Shown one piece after another: positions 34,686 through 45,532 of a DNA stretch of 64,000 bases; positions within the stretch are counted from its first letter, which is position 1; the number at the start of each line of letters is the position of its first letter. This DNA comes from Anaspis maculata (lineage: Eukaryota; Arthropoda; Insecta; Coleoptera; Scraptiidae): the NCBI GenBank assembly GCA_949128115.1, contig OX421961.1, positions 122,825,050-122,889,049 on the forward strand, given 5' to 3'. The position numbers were made by a program, and so were the translations under genes. The notes below the pieces were generated by a model. It was not told the origin of the DNA, searched no databases, and saw nothing but the letters and a program-made list of their open reading frames with translations.

Positions 34686-35050
34686 TATGTCAGAATATCC
34701 GTGGTTTGAACACTAAAGTCAATGATTTCTACACAGCCGCATGTGAACAGAGTTTCGATCTATTTAGTTGCACTCACAGAAACTTGCTCCAACCTTGCGT
34801 CAACTCAGAAGAACTTTTTCACAACTGCACAGTATACATATAGGTGTGACAGGAATTTGGCTGCCATGTCACTGTCACGTGGCGGTGGCGTTCTGATTGC
34901 CGTCCGGAGGGGTATTCATGTGACTCCCATTGACCTGTCTGTTCGACTAACTAGACTGCCAACCACTGAGACTGTCGGATGCAAGATCCATGTAGCACAT
35001 GGCACTACGTAAGCCAGTCCCTGGACGGTGGAGGTCAGGTGGATGCGGTC
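34686..35050 (+). pseudogene. Jockey-like LINE, APE-type endonuclease fragment
   Basis: The frame starts CQNIRGLNTKVNDFYTA, matching the N terminus of APE-type LINE endonucleases (QN.RGL.TK). It passes through ALTETC-like and CDRNLAAMS to SRGGGVLIAVRRG, the strongly conserved GGGVLIAV motif. The frame shifts once near 34770-34790. After IHVAHGTT the frame ends and the distal endonuclease and proximal RT parts are missing. The last bases before the foldback (gtcaggtggatgcggtcta) already belong to the RT (QVDAV). Confidence 0.75.
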
Positions 35051-35052
35051 TA

Positions 35053-37530
35053 AACAGGTCAACACATAAAGTGGTCGACCCCAAAATTTCGCCTTATTTT
35101 GAGGGGGCATATCTCGGAAAATACGTTACCGATTATTAAAAGCCTGCTGATGCCTAAAAAAAAAACTTTTGGCTTCAAGGTATCACAGCGTGGCTGTAAT
35201 TTGGCACAAATGCATAATTTGCTGTAAGAAACTATCCCTTGAAAAATTTTTATCTCACGGACACCTAATGGTGCTACCCCTGTGGTCACCTGATACCTGC
35301 TTAGGGTCGGTCTAAAATGTGGTAGGTTGCGACGATACATTTCATGTTTATCAAACACAGTGTGGCTCAAAATATAGATTTAGTAACCAGTCGTTGTATT
35401 ACAAGTCCCATAGTTACCATATCAGCCCTATTTTGGTTACTTTTGTACAGGGTGCTCTATACGAAAAGTTACAAGGCTATATCTCGAGAACGGAAGAAGG
35501 TAGAATCAAGAAAAATTTTGTTTCAATCTGACACAGCGGTGCATATTTCAGCATAGTGTAGATTTTTTTCAAAACAGCCCCTAACTAGGGGTTTTGAGAA
35601 TGTTTTTTTAATGTATATTTCGTTAATCTGAATAGCAATATGAGTGCAAAATGACATTTTTAAATTGATATGCCCAACCCTTAAGTTTCTACCCCAAGTG
35701 GAAATTAATAAAAAAAATGTTTATTACGAAACTGTCTACCTTATAAAAAAAGGTTATTCTACCTGACAAACTTTTGATGTGGATCAAATAGACATCAAAT
35801 TATTGATGTTAGGGGGGGAGGGGATTTGATCAAATAAACAAAATAAAACAGCACAATTAAACAACGTGTATTGGAATAAAAACATGAGAACAAAAAAGTA
35901 ACAAAACAGTAACAGTTCGGACAGTCGCACGCAGCTGGTGATCACGAGACAATCAATAAACGGAGAACGATACCGCGATCTGTGTCTGATTTCCCATGTT
36001 GTGCCATATGCAAATAATGTGGGGAGAGGTTTCGTCTATGTCGATGACAACGCTCGTCATCACCGAGCCAGATTTGTTATTCAATTTTTAGAAGACAACG
36101 GAATTCATCGTCTCGAATGGCCTGCACGGTCACCAGACTGCAATTCAATTGAGCACGTTTGGGCTGAATTAGGACGTCGGCTAACTCAACAAGAACGACC
36201 TCCTCAAAACTTTGAGGATTTGATCGAAGCCCTCATGTGCACTGGAGGGCAATACCCCAAGAATTTCTTCAGAATTTAATTGAAAGTATGCCACGGAGAT
36301 GTGCGGCAGTTATAAGCGCAAGGGGTGGTCCAACGCATTACTAACGTTGAATTTCACTTTTCTTGCCTTGTGTGGAATAACATTTTTTCAGTTTTTTATA
36401 TTTTTGTTCTCATGTTTGCATTCCAATACACATTGTTTATTTGTGCTGTTTTATTTTGTTCATTTGATTAATCCCCTCCCCACAAACATCAATAATTTGA
36501 TGTCTATCTGATCCACATCAAAAGGATGTCAGGTAGAATAACCTTTTTTTATAAGGCAGACAGTTTCGTAATAAACATTTTTTTTATCAATTTCCACTTG
36601 GGGTAGAAACTTGAAGGTTGGGCATATCAATTTGAAAATGTCATTTTGCATTCATATTGCCATTCAGATTAACAATATATCCATTAAAAAAAACACTTTT
36701 CCAAAATTGCATTGTCACCTTCAACCCCTAGTTAGGGGCTGTTTAAAAAAAAACTATGCTGAAATGTGCACCGCTGTGTCAGATTGCAACAAAAAAATAT
36801 TTTTGATTCTACCTTCTTCCGTTCTCGAGATATAGCCTTGTAACTTTTCGTATAAATTACCCTGTACACAAGTAACCAAAATAGAGCTGATATGGTAACT
36901 ATGGGACTTGTAATGCAACGAATATTTACTAAATCTATATTTGAGCCCCACTGTGTTTGATAAACATGAAATGTATCGTCGCAACCTACCCCATTTGAAA
37001 CCGACCCTAAACAGGTTCTGGGTGACCACAGGGGTAGCACCATTAGGTGTTCGTGAGGTAAAAAATTTTCATGGGGTAGTTTCTTACGGCAATTATGCAT
37101 TTGTGCCAAATTACAGCCAACTGCATGACCAATGACGGAAGCAGCATCAGAAAATTCAAATTTCACATAAAGCGACACATCTTTTTCAAAAATCAAAATA
37201 CGAAGACAAGTCAAAAACCGTTTCGAGATTTTGATAAGTGCTCTCTAAAAATGACACAGAAAAAGCAGAAATTTGCAGAAAAAGTCTGCAATTTTTTTTA
37301 GCAAAAGTTACCCAGTGTTGAAAAGGGACCACTTCGGCATTCCTTCCGTTGTCACCCTGTATATTAAGTACAATGTCAGTGCATACCGGAAACGCTGTGA
37401 TACTTGTAGCCAAAAGGACCCTCTTTCAGGCATCAGCAGGCTTTTAATAATCGGTAACGTATTTTCCGAGATATGCCCCCTCAAAGTGAGGCGAAATTTT
37501 GGGGTGGACCACTTCATGTGTTGACCTGTT
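35053..37530. mobile_element. 2.5-kb foldback with a Tc1 transposase relic in its loop, TA duplication
   Basis: AACAGGTCAACACATAAAGT at the left and its near-complement at the right are flanked by TA (35051-35052 and 37531-37532). The arms (about 35053-35930 and 36400-37530) are inverted copies; the right arm carries an extra block of about 270 bp near 37118-37390. The LINE frame reads QVDAV/YTDFAKA straight across the insertion with a single TA, confirming the ends. The loop holds the Tc1-type fragment. Confidence 0.85.
35938..36335 (+). pseudogene. Tc1-type (DD34E-like) transposase, C-terminal half
   Basis: The frame reads INGERYRDLCL, then FVYVDDNARHHRARFVIQFL (second catalytic D in the DDNARxHRA motif) and LEWPARSPDCNSIEHVWAEL (third acidic residue in NxIEHVW, 34 residues on). 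This is the standard Tc1 C-terminal signature. A frameshift near 36250 moves to IPQEFLQNLIESMPRRC, then a stop. The N-terminal DNA-binding domains and the first catalytic D are missing. Its position at the centre of the foldback suggests that the foldback arms grew from, or captured, a Tc1-like element. Confidence 0.8.
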
Positions 37531-38310
37531 TATACGGACTTTGCAAAAGCAAAAGCATTTGACAGAGTGGACCCCCATATTCTTCCGAAGCTGGCGGCAT
37601 TCGGATTCCATCAGAGCCTTGTGTCTCTTCTGAATAGTTACTTGTCTGACAGACAAGTCAGGCGCATATACTCAGTTTGTTGAGTATTATGCGCCACAGG
37701 TCATTCTCCTACACGGGCATAAGTGGAGTACCGCAAGGTACGAATCTCGCTCCCCAACTGTTTCTAATCTTCGGGGTGTTGAATCCGATGGTGACTGTGG
37801 CCTACTTCAGGCCGATCTTAATTCTTTGATGGAGTGGTGCATGGCTAATAACCTCTTCTTGAACATCGCCAAATGTAGTCTAGTAACATACAGCAGAGCA
37901 AGAAATCCCCTACTGAGGTCAGGGATCTTGGTGTGCTCTTGGACTCCACACTAGCGTTCGTGGGACACAATGGATACAATCACTGCCGCTGCGCCTAGGA
38001 CGGTAGGCTTGATATATAGAAATTGCCGTGTATTTCCGGGTACCACAGCATTGAACACCCTGTAGAAGACCCTCGTCAGACCAAAGCTTGAGTACTGCTC
38101 CATTATTATGGTCTCCACACTACGAGAATTACGCCAATCATTAGAGTCCATCCAAAGAAGATTCCTGAAGTTTGTCCACTGTCACGATACTGAAGTCTAT
38201 CCTCTGAGAGGGGTCATCCGCACGACCAGCTCCTGGGGATGTTCGGTTTCGATTCTCTGCCCCAGCGGCGAGATATGTTTCATGCCATATTTTCGTAAAA
38301 CTTATGCAAT
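37531..38310 (+). pseudogene. Jockey-like LINE, reverse transcriptase fragment
   Basis: It resumes with YTDFAKA(KA)FDRVDPHILL, then FGFHQSL and SYLSDRQV, then, after frameshifts, GISGVPQGTNLAPQLFLIF (RT motif). The segment that should hold the YADD catalytic site is deleted: LFLIF is followed directly by DGDCGLLQADLNSLMEWC. Then come LFLNIAKC, DLGVLLDSTLAF, LESIQRRFLKF and FGFDSLPQRRD, the usual RT thumb/C-terminal order. It is clearly dead. It belongs with the endonuclease at 34686-35050 on the other side of the foldback. Confidence 0.75.
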
Positions 38311-38670
38311 AATGTTGTAGATGCTCCCGCTTTGCTAAAATGCATAATTAGACCAAGAGCTAGCAACATTTTATTTACCTCATAAGTAAAATGCGGTTTG
38401 ACTTTTGAGGCATGCAGAGATTAGGATTGGCTTCCATAAAATATTTGTCTTATGAAAAACACGCATTGCTTTCTCACAAGGCAAGCAAAGAAATGTGCCA
38501 TTTGACAGCAGTATTCAACAGCGGTTTTTCTGGAATTCTAATCGATATGAATATCAATTTCATCAGGAATGGATAGGTTGAACTATCTTTCAGCTAAATT
38601 AAATGAAAAAGAATATCGAAATGTATTAGAAACTACCAAAAACCAGACTTTCTCAACTGCCATGTTCAAG
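38311..38670. other. no gene recognised
   Basis: AT-rich sequence between the LINE end and the truncated hAT copy. Nothing is recognisable. Confidence 0.4.
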
Positions 38671-39273
38671 CTAGTGGGCTAGGCCGAGCTGTTTGGATCG
38701 CATTTGATGGCCGATTCTCGAATCACGCCTACTAGAAAAACCGGTGCCAACTTCCGTCCGCTTGGAAAGCTGGTTGGCAGCTTCTTCCATTAAAATTGCC
38801 AATTCAGTCATAAATGTTGTATTCGCAGCAGCGTTGTCCACCGTAATTCCTTGGACCTTGTCCAGTAATTCGTATTCCGAAATAGATTTGAAAAATATAT
38901 CCGCAATATCTTTCCCTGAATGGTGGCCATGCGATGGTACGAAATCCAAAGTTAGGGACTGCATGTTCCACTTTTCGTCGATGAAATGGGCAGAGATGCC
39001 ATAAAACGACTTGTACGAAATGGAAGTCCAGCCATCAATGGTGAATGAAATTCTGGATTCGTTTTTCTGCAGTATGGCTTTTAAGTTGTTTTTAAAAGTT
39101 TTAAAATAGTCCAAGACATGTCTTCTCATTGCATTCCGACCAGGCATTTTAAGGTTGCGATTTAAATGGGCGAAAAATTGCTGGGTGGATTCATCTTCAA
39201 AAAAGTTGAAGGGAAGAAATTTCTTCGCTATCCAAATAACACACATTTTTTCTATTGAAGTATCATCCAGTTT
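38671..39273 (-). pseudogene. hAT transposase exon 2 (truncated)
   Basis: After a TTTATTTCAG acceptor (39274-39283) the frame reads KLDDTSIEKM, FLPFNFFEDES, then SFTIDGWTSISYKSFYGISA, HHSGKDIAD and KVQGITVDNAAANTTF. These are the hAT core blocks (T.D.WTS and GIT.DNA.N) that carry the first two catalytic acids in the family. The frame ends shortly afterwards, before the remaining core, the third acidic residue and the C-terminal dimerisation domain. The copy is therefore 3'-truncated near 38700. It is the second exon of the gene begun at 41744. Confidence 0.85.
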
Positions 39274-39375
39274 CTGAAATAAATTTGATATTATATAATA
39301 ATATAATATTTTATTATAAATTAACTATATGCACAAAGTAAAAATCACGCAGTAAAACCAAAATGTAGAAATATT

Positions 39376-39376
<1 letters not shown>

Positions 39377-39424
<48 letters not shown>

Positions 39425-39760
39425 TGAATGTTTTACGACGCATCAACTGCGAGGTTATTAGCGTCGACGGGACATTCAGTGGGTTTTAGGTACACGTCCT
39501 CAATTATTCTTGAATTGCCTACCGTCAACTATGTGAGGCCACAGTACTCCGATAGCACTCAACTCTGTAGTCAGAAATCCATTTTTTCTGTAACCGCTGT
39601 AGTCAGACAGGTGCAGATATGGCATAGTAAGGTCGGAACAATTTTTGGAACAAATCGGACAACACAAAATATCCATGGACGAGGCGGGATTCGAACCCGC
39701 GCGGTAGATCACGACTGGCTTGGCGCGGCAACACCAAAACCACTCGGCCACCGCCGCTCC
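39377..39760 (-). mobile_element. tRNA-derived SINE in the hAT intron, 46-nt A tail
   Basis: On the minus strand the element starts GGAGCGGCGGTGGCCGAGTG (A box) with B box GGTTCGAATCC about 60 bp later, followed by about 260 bp of body and an uninterrupted A tail (T run 39377-39422). AAATATTG duplicates flank it exactly (39369-39376 and 39761-39768). The perfect duplication and pure tail indicate a young insertion. The head resembles a Ser/Leu-class tRNA. Confidence 0.9.
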
Positions 39761-39768
39761 AAATATTG

Positions 39769-40289
39769 ATTTTCTTTTTACCAGAAAAGTATAATATAAT
39801 AAAACATTGTACATAATAAAGGTAGGTATATAACAATTATATAAAAATAATTGATTTTCTTGATTCTTGAAAAGCGTGTAATTTTTTATCCGTTTAAACA
39901 ATTGTGACCAACTTTGGGGCACGCAAGTGACAAATTAATAAATAATGAGGTGATAATAATGAGGTGTTGTTAATAACTTTTGCCAAAATCGTCCGGTGGC
40001 GTGGAAACTACGGGGTTGCTCCCTTCCCTTCCCCAATTTTTAACGACACTAAAGATATTTTTAAAAACCAGGATACTTTTGTAAAAAGTTTATTACAAGA
40101 CGTTACAAAATATGTAATTTGCGTAGATGTGTTCAAAAACATGGTCAGAAACGCCGATTTCAAGAGCTTAAAAATTAAAATTGCAAGAAATTTGTGATTT
40201 CTAAACAGGAATATTATTCGCTTTTATGATCTTATTTACTTACAAGGAGACAATTTTTTGTGCAAAATTTAGAATTTTTCAAAATTTGA
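39769..40289. other. intron sequence, nothing recognised
   Basis: Part of the hAT intron. A 77-codon frame (39964-40197, plus) includes VAPFPSPIFNDTKDIFKNQD but no motif I recognise. Confidence 0.4.
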
Positions 40290-40715
40290 TTTCTTAAGGG
40301 TGCCTCTTATCAAAATTTTGCAGAAGGAACTTTTCATTCTAAATTGAATAATGAAACGAAAACCATTGATTTTGCAAAATATATATCTAGTATATGTACC
40401 TACTTATAAAATAGGCGAGAAGAAGAGATCAACTCCCTATAGTATCTACGCCACCTGGCGATTTTAGCAAAAAATATTTATAATTAGTAATTGGAATCTC
40501 TTTTCTTAATATAATGTGTACAAATTTAGTGAAAATTATTCAATTCAAATCAAAATTCATGCCGAAAATCGATTTTTAAAATTCAACTTCAATACCCTGT
40601 AATTTTTTAACGAAGCATTTTTGGATTTGCGTTTGCGTTTTATTTTCGCCTTGAATTTTTCATAAGGAATCATGCCCAAAGTTTGTAACACCTTGCCGGT
40701 TACACCCTGTATAGT
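40290..40715. repeat. lone foldback arm related to 61040-61434
   Basis: gcctcttatcaaaattttgc, then acttcaataccctgtaattt, gaagcatttttgg and ccttgccggttacaccctgt follow the same order as the right arm of the foldback ending at 61434. No inverted partner is nearby. Confidence 0.55.
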
Positions 40716-41195
40716 AAAAGAAATACCGAAAAAAGTTTCTCAAACATCTGTGGTGTCTTGCAAAAAAAAACTACTAAAAATGATTAAAAAGTGCTCGGTA
40801 AACAGATGATTTTCCGATTGCTCTCTCCTAATTTCAGAATCTGAAAGGTACTTTAAAGCCTTCGGCTGTTCTTTTTTAGCTTTCTAATGACCTAACAGAA
40901 TAAAATAACAAGAACGAACCACGAATTAGTGAGCTGGAGGTCTGCTTTTTCAATTTTATTTTCCCACCTCATGCGTGGAACTGGTAAAAGCCTTAATCTA
41001 AGACATGGCGTATATTTATTAAATATTTCAATAAGGGAAGGCCGTGGAACGCGAATAACCTGGCCAATTTCAAATCAAATAGCCTGTATCACAGCTTCCT
41101 CTTACTTAATTTTCCCCTTATTGAATTTTTTAATGAACATACTGTAGCTACAAAAAATGGTAAAAAGTATAACAACATGCATACAATAGTGAAAT
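40716..41195. other. hAT intron, remainder
   Basis: I see nothing beyond the splice donor at 41196-41201. Confidence 0.4.
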
Positions 41196-41201
41196 ACTTA
41201 C

Positions 41202-41744
41202 AGCTTTATTGAAACTATCTGTGATTTGCAGTTGCTTTGGATCTTTGACAGCAATACTCGAAGAGCCCCCATATAGTAATTGAAATTCTGTCTTGTGAAG
41301 GCACTTCAAATGTTTTTTCAAACCTGAGGTATTTGAATTTTTCATTCGGATCGTCGTTGTCTTTGATTTGCACAGTTTGCACAGTCCAACCTTTTCTTTA
41401 TTTCGTGTTTCGTATAGAAAATAAGTAGACAATGTTGGCCCTGATTGCGGAGTGGAAGTGGAGGCTGAGGCCCCAGCTTGATCGTCTGCTTGATCCTGAA
41501 TTTCCTGTGCACTCGAAACGTCTTTTTCGAATTTCCCATCCTTTTCACTCTCACTAGACGACGCACTGGACACTATCACAAATGGCCTTTTTTCTGTTTT
41601 TTTATCGAAGTGGTGGCTTGTGATTTTCGCTTCATTTTGAGAACTTCTCTTCGTGAGAACGATTGAACGAGTGACGATAATTTGGCACATTTTTCCCGAA
41701 GGGATGATGGTGGCAAGCATGTTTAGACTAAAAATAAATATCAA
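41202..41744 (-). pseudogene. hAT transposase exon 1, BED-type zinc finger
   Basis: A Ser/Glu-rich N terminus leads to STYFLYETRNKEK, CKLCKSK and NTSGLKKHLKCLHKTEFQLL, a BED zinc finger (C..C...H....H) that binds transposon ends in hAT enzymes. The exon ends ITDSFNKA at a GTAAGTAT donor (41196-41201). Phase 0 joins precisely to exon 2. The intron is 1928 bp (39274-41201) and contains a SINE and a lone foldback arm. The start at 41714 (MLATIIPSG) or 41690 (MCQIIV) is as likely as 41744. Confidence 0.8.
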
Positions 41745-43353
41745 TTAAGCATGTTTAGTTTTTCTGATCATAATTTATTGTGGATGTGCGAGGTGCCGTG
41801 GCTAAGTTCAACAGTTTTTATGGTTCAACTCGTAAATAGTGTATAGTTGTGACAAAGTGCTTGATTTATGGTACCTACTAATACGGGATACTATTCCATT
41901 TGGCAGGCAACACATACCTACCCCAGGCCCTGAAGTGAAGTCATAAAAGTAAAATCTAACAAATTAGTAGGACGTATTGAATAACCAGCCCAAATAAAAA
42001 TACATCGTTTTCTATATGTATACCTACCCACAATTACAACCCGGCATAGCCTCTTTGCTTTTCTCTGTTTCCCATATATAGTAGGTACTTGCGGGGGTTT
42101 TCAAAACTACTTTGTTTGAGGGTGTTTCTTAAAAATACAAAGAATCCAAAGTTTATGTATTGTGTTTTATTTAAAGAACAAACAAAAATTTTCTAATTCC
42201 ATCTTAATCTTCGCTTGGAGACGCTTGGAGTTCTAGTTAAAATTCGTTCAAGGCATTGTAGCTTTGGAAATTGTTGATTAAAAATAATAATTTAGTTTGA
42301 TAGGGTTCGTAATAGTCGAGGCAATAGTTTTTTAAATTATTGTTCTTGTTGTTGTATTTTTATTTTGGACTTGGGGATTGGGGAATCGAGACTCGAGACC
42401 AAGACCAAGACCTCCACGTCAAGACCAAGACTCTTGCTGTCAAGACCAAGACCAAGACCAAGACCAAGACCAGATTTTCAGGCATTTTCGAGACCAAGAC
42501 CAAGCGGGTCTTGGTCTTGGTCTTGGTCTTGGTCTCGTGAAACCCTAGACTCTAAATGTTTCGTGTACCACGTCTTGAGTCGAGGCATGCAGCTCTTTTC
42601 CAAGTTCCGGTGGCCAGAATAACGATTGCATTAACCTTCGGTTTCTAGACTCTCAACTGAATTCTGAACTCGAAGTGGCCTTGATAAACTGTGACAACAT
42701 TTTTCAAGATAAGCTAAAAAGGCAAATTGCTTCAATTTAGTTTTACAATACCAACAAATCATTATGTTAGGCCTAACAAATTCGATCACTGAAAAACTTT
42801 TTTCCATCCATCAGGCTTATTTGTCAACCGCATGAAGATTATCTCTATGCTATACGTATAAACTTCCATGTATAGCATGTACGGAGCAGGTAACGTATCT
42901 GTGTCCCGCCAGATACATTATTTTGATTTCATAGCGGTCACGAAGGATATAATTTGTTGCGGTAATTTATCCCGGTAGTTTTCCACAATAACACAGAAAC
43001 TTACTATACGTGCTGGACGGTGTCCAAGAGTTCTCGTTATTATCAACTTCCAGTCTCGCTAAGTTATGCCCGCAATTTCGTCGTTTAGCAAACTCCATTG
43101 CACAATTTTGCACTCAATTTTGTTGAAGTGCGCTAAGATACTGCCGGACAAACTTTGACTAACTGGAAATGGAACTCCCATGAAGCCACATGAATGAGCA
43201 ACTTCCGTCGTTCTGCAGTATTATTCATAGTACAGGGTGATTCATCAGTGACCCTGCATAGACCAATGACAGATAGAGGATTCCAGATCGAGTCGAGATC
43301 AACAGAAAACAAAAATTTGTTTATCGATTACGAAAATACAAGGTGTTTTTTTT
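41745..43353. other. no gene; contains hexamer repeats
   Basis: Apart from the ACCAAG hexamer region at 42390-42545, this is AT-rich sequence with tagtaggtacttg-like words. An isolated tacagggtgattcatcag (43231) resembles the CAGGGTG ends. No coding region is recognised. Confidence 0.4.
42390..42545. repeat. inverted (ACCAAG)n / (CTTGGT)n hexamer repeat
   Basis: ctcgagaccaagaccaagac and further ACCAAG units (42390-42500) are followed by the inverted form cttggtcttggtcttggtct (42508-42536). The two halves can form a long hairpin. The rest of the hairpin loop is aggcattttcgag. Confidence 0.8.
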
Positions 43354-43845
43354 TGTGAGTGCTTTGCAGTGTGGAGGATGAGCCACTGGTTGGTGGGTTT
43401 CCGCCAAGGTTGTTACGTTTTTGGCGGATACGAATCAATGATGTCAAAAATCGGCAGGATACTACTCGGATGACAAGGCCCACCGAGCACTGCAGTAATT
43501 GAGTACTAGGTACCTACTCTAGCTCTAGCTCTACCTATTATACCTATTGCAACAGCAAGCAAGGTATGAAGACATAATATGCTGGCAGACAACATAGTGT
43601 ACACCTATTCATGACCAATAATTCTCTCGTCTCCGTACAGTTCAACTCCATAAGTTATTGTCCTACTATCTATATTGTCATCTAAAGAATAAGTTCCCCC
43701 TTGGGTAGTGGGTTTTTCCAGCATCACGGACATTCGGCATAATTTTCTTAGTGGCCGGCAAAAACCTAATAGCCTTGGCGAAGACCCACCAACCAGTGAA
43801 GAAAATGTCCCTTTTATCGTCCACAACTGCAAATCACTCGAAGGA
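43354..43845. repeat. foldback with short arms
   Basis: gagtgctttgcagtgtgg and cactggttggtgggtttcc (43355-43410) are inverted at 43772-43840 (ggaagacccaccaaccagtg-like and ctgcaaatcactc). The spacer is about 360 bp. The outer right end belongs to the dispersed repeat shared with 23930-24050. Confidence 0.6.
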
Positions 43846-43925
43846 AACTTACAATTCCACGCATATTCTCAAAAATTTTCACTTTCGCGTACATGACTCT
43901 CCGAGACGGTGACAATGTCACATTG
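43815..43925 (-). repeat. dispersed repeat, partner of 23930-24050
   Basis: Read on the minus strand it matches 23930-24050, including tcaccgtctcggagagtcat and atgtacgcgaaagtg. One frame is similar in both copies. Confidence 0.5.
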
Positions 43926-45532
43926 AAAATTCCACATGAAGACAGCTAGCTGCCAACAAGTCGTCAACGTGTCATTCGTACCAACGCAACCCATTTTTTC
44001 CATAGCCTGCTCCAATGCAGAAAGCCGTGAAATTGATTATATTTCTGAAACATCCTGTGTGCGGGTGTGTATAAATATCAAATATAACATCAAGGACAAA
44101 TTTCTGTGGAGTTGTTGGCAAAAGTGAATGTACGGACCAAACACAGTAACAAACAATTGGGTATTGAGTTAATCAAGTTATGACACGTCTCAGCCCATTT
44201 TCTAAGAGTTGAACAAAACTTTATTGTTTCATTTTACGATCCGAGGAAGAACTAAAGGGCTGCTAAGCAACCCATGGAGGTGCCACAAAAATTGTCTTCC
44301 AAGTTTTATGGCCATAATAATGTTCCTATTTGTACGCAGGAAAAATATTTTAGTCGTGTCGAATGAAGTTGGCCGGAAGTCTGGATATCGCATCGCACTC
44401 GACACTTTGTGGCAGAAATCGCTTGACGCACGACAAAAATATTCGGCTTTTAGGCACATCTATTTTTTATTGCCCATTTCATTGATTTATCTACCGCGAT
44501 TATTCTATATTTTACAATTACATTTCCATATTTGCCCCATCGCTGTATTTCATAACACACTATGATGTATTATTAGTTTAGTAGATGAGTTCGTAAATAC
44601 CGGACTGTAAAAATTATATTCAGTATCATTGTCCCAGATGCGCGAAAACCATTTACAATATCATCAAGCACAAATTGATGGAAATTCACGTGAAACAATA
44701 ATTCATTATTGGTTTTTGTTATACTATTGTTCACCGCCACTACCGCACAGGTCCTTTAATGTAGCTAACGCGTAGCTCTCAACATTATATGTATAAAGTG
44801 CTGCGGTTCGCATGAAAAATACATTTTGGGGTGGGAAATAATTTGCCTTACAAATTATGAATTGAGTTTTTTGTGTTTGTTTTATTTATATCCTCTGTCA
44901 TTAGCGGGCGTGTCGGCGTGTGTGAGAGGGCGATGCAAATAATTCATAATGGTGGCGGAGCTCAACGACAATAAGTTGATTAAAGATTATCGATTGTGTG
45001 ATTGACAGACGTGCTACCCAAAAAACCATAAAATATTAAACTCCTATACTTCCAAGTTGACAAAGAGCCCGGTATAACAGAAAAAAAAGACCGCAGACCT
45101 TTGGTGAAGTTCTTATAGTGTGGGGATATGGGAAATAATTCACGTCTAATTAGTACGGAAATTTTAATGGAATTGTTAAGTAATATGGGCGTTCGTTCAT
45201 ACCTGAGGGTGTTGTTGACGCGCTGAATTCGAAAAAGGTGCGCCCGCGGTATTAATGACGCGGAGAATTTATTAAATTGGCGGAACTGTTTGCCAAAGGT
45301 GCCATTATAATGAGCTGCTTTTTTAATTAGTTCGATCGAGAGGGAAGGGCTGAAGCTTGGATTTTCAATAGTAATACCACAAGTGGGTGAATTTTTGAAA
45401 TAATTTGTTGATTTATTGACAAACGAGGTTCGTGCTGCTTGACAAAGTACTACCGCGTCCTGAAATATTTGAAAATGATATTGTAGATAGGCATGCATAG
45501 CTGACCTAGAAACTTTCATTGCTTTCAAGGAT
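43926..45532. other. no gene recognised
   Basis: The longest frame (44980-45528, minus, 182 codons) has no domain, signal peptide or coiled coil I can identify, and could be chance. The sequence appears single-copy. Confidence 0.35.

Noticed and set aside
36732..37214. 160-codon minus-strand frame
   Set aside because: It lies in a foldback arm, and its peptides recur from the other arm (35319-35556). It is not a gene.
39500..39922. 140-codon minus-strand frame
   Set aside because: It reads through the SINE body and head; the AEWFWCCRAKPVV-type peptide is the translated tRNA-like part.
42365..42622. Frame with RPRPRPRP and SWSWSWS peptides
   Set aside because: It is a translation of the ACCAAG/CTTGGT hexamer repeat.
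44980..45528. 182-codon minus-strand frame
   Set aside because: It is long for chance but has no recognisable motif, no homologous copy in the window and no promoter or splice context, so I left it unassigned.
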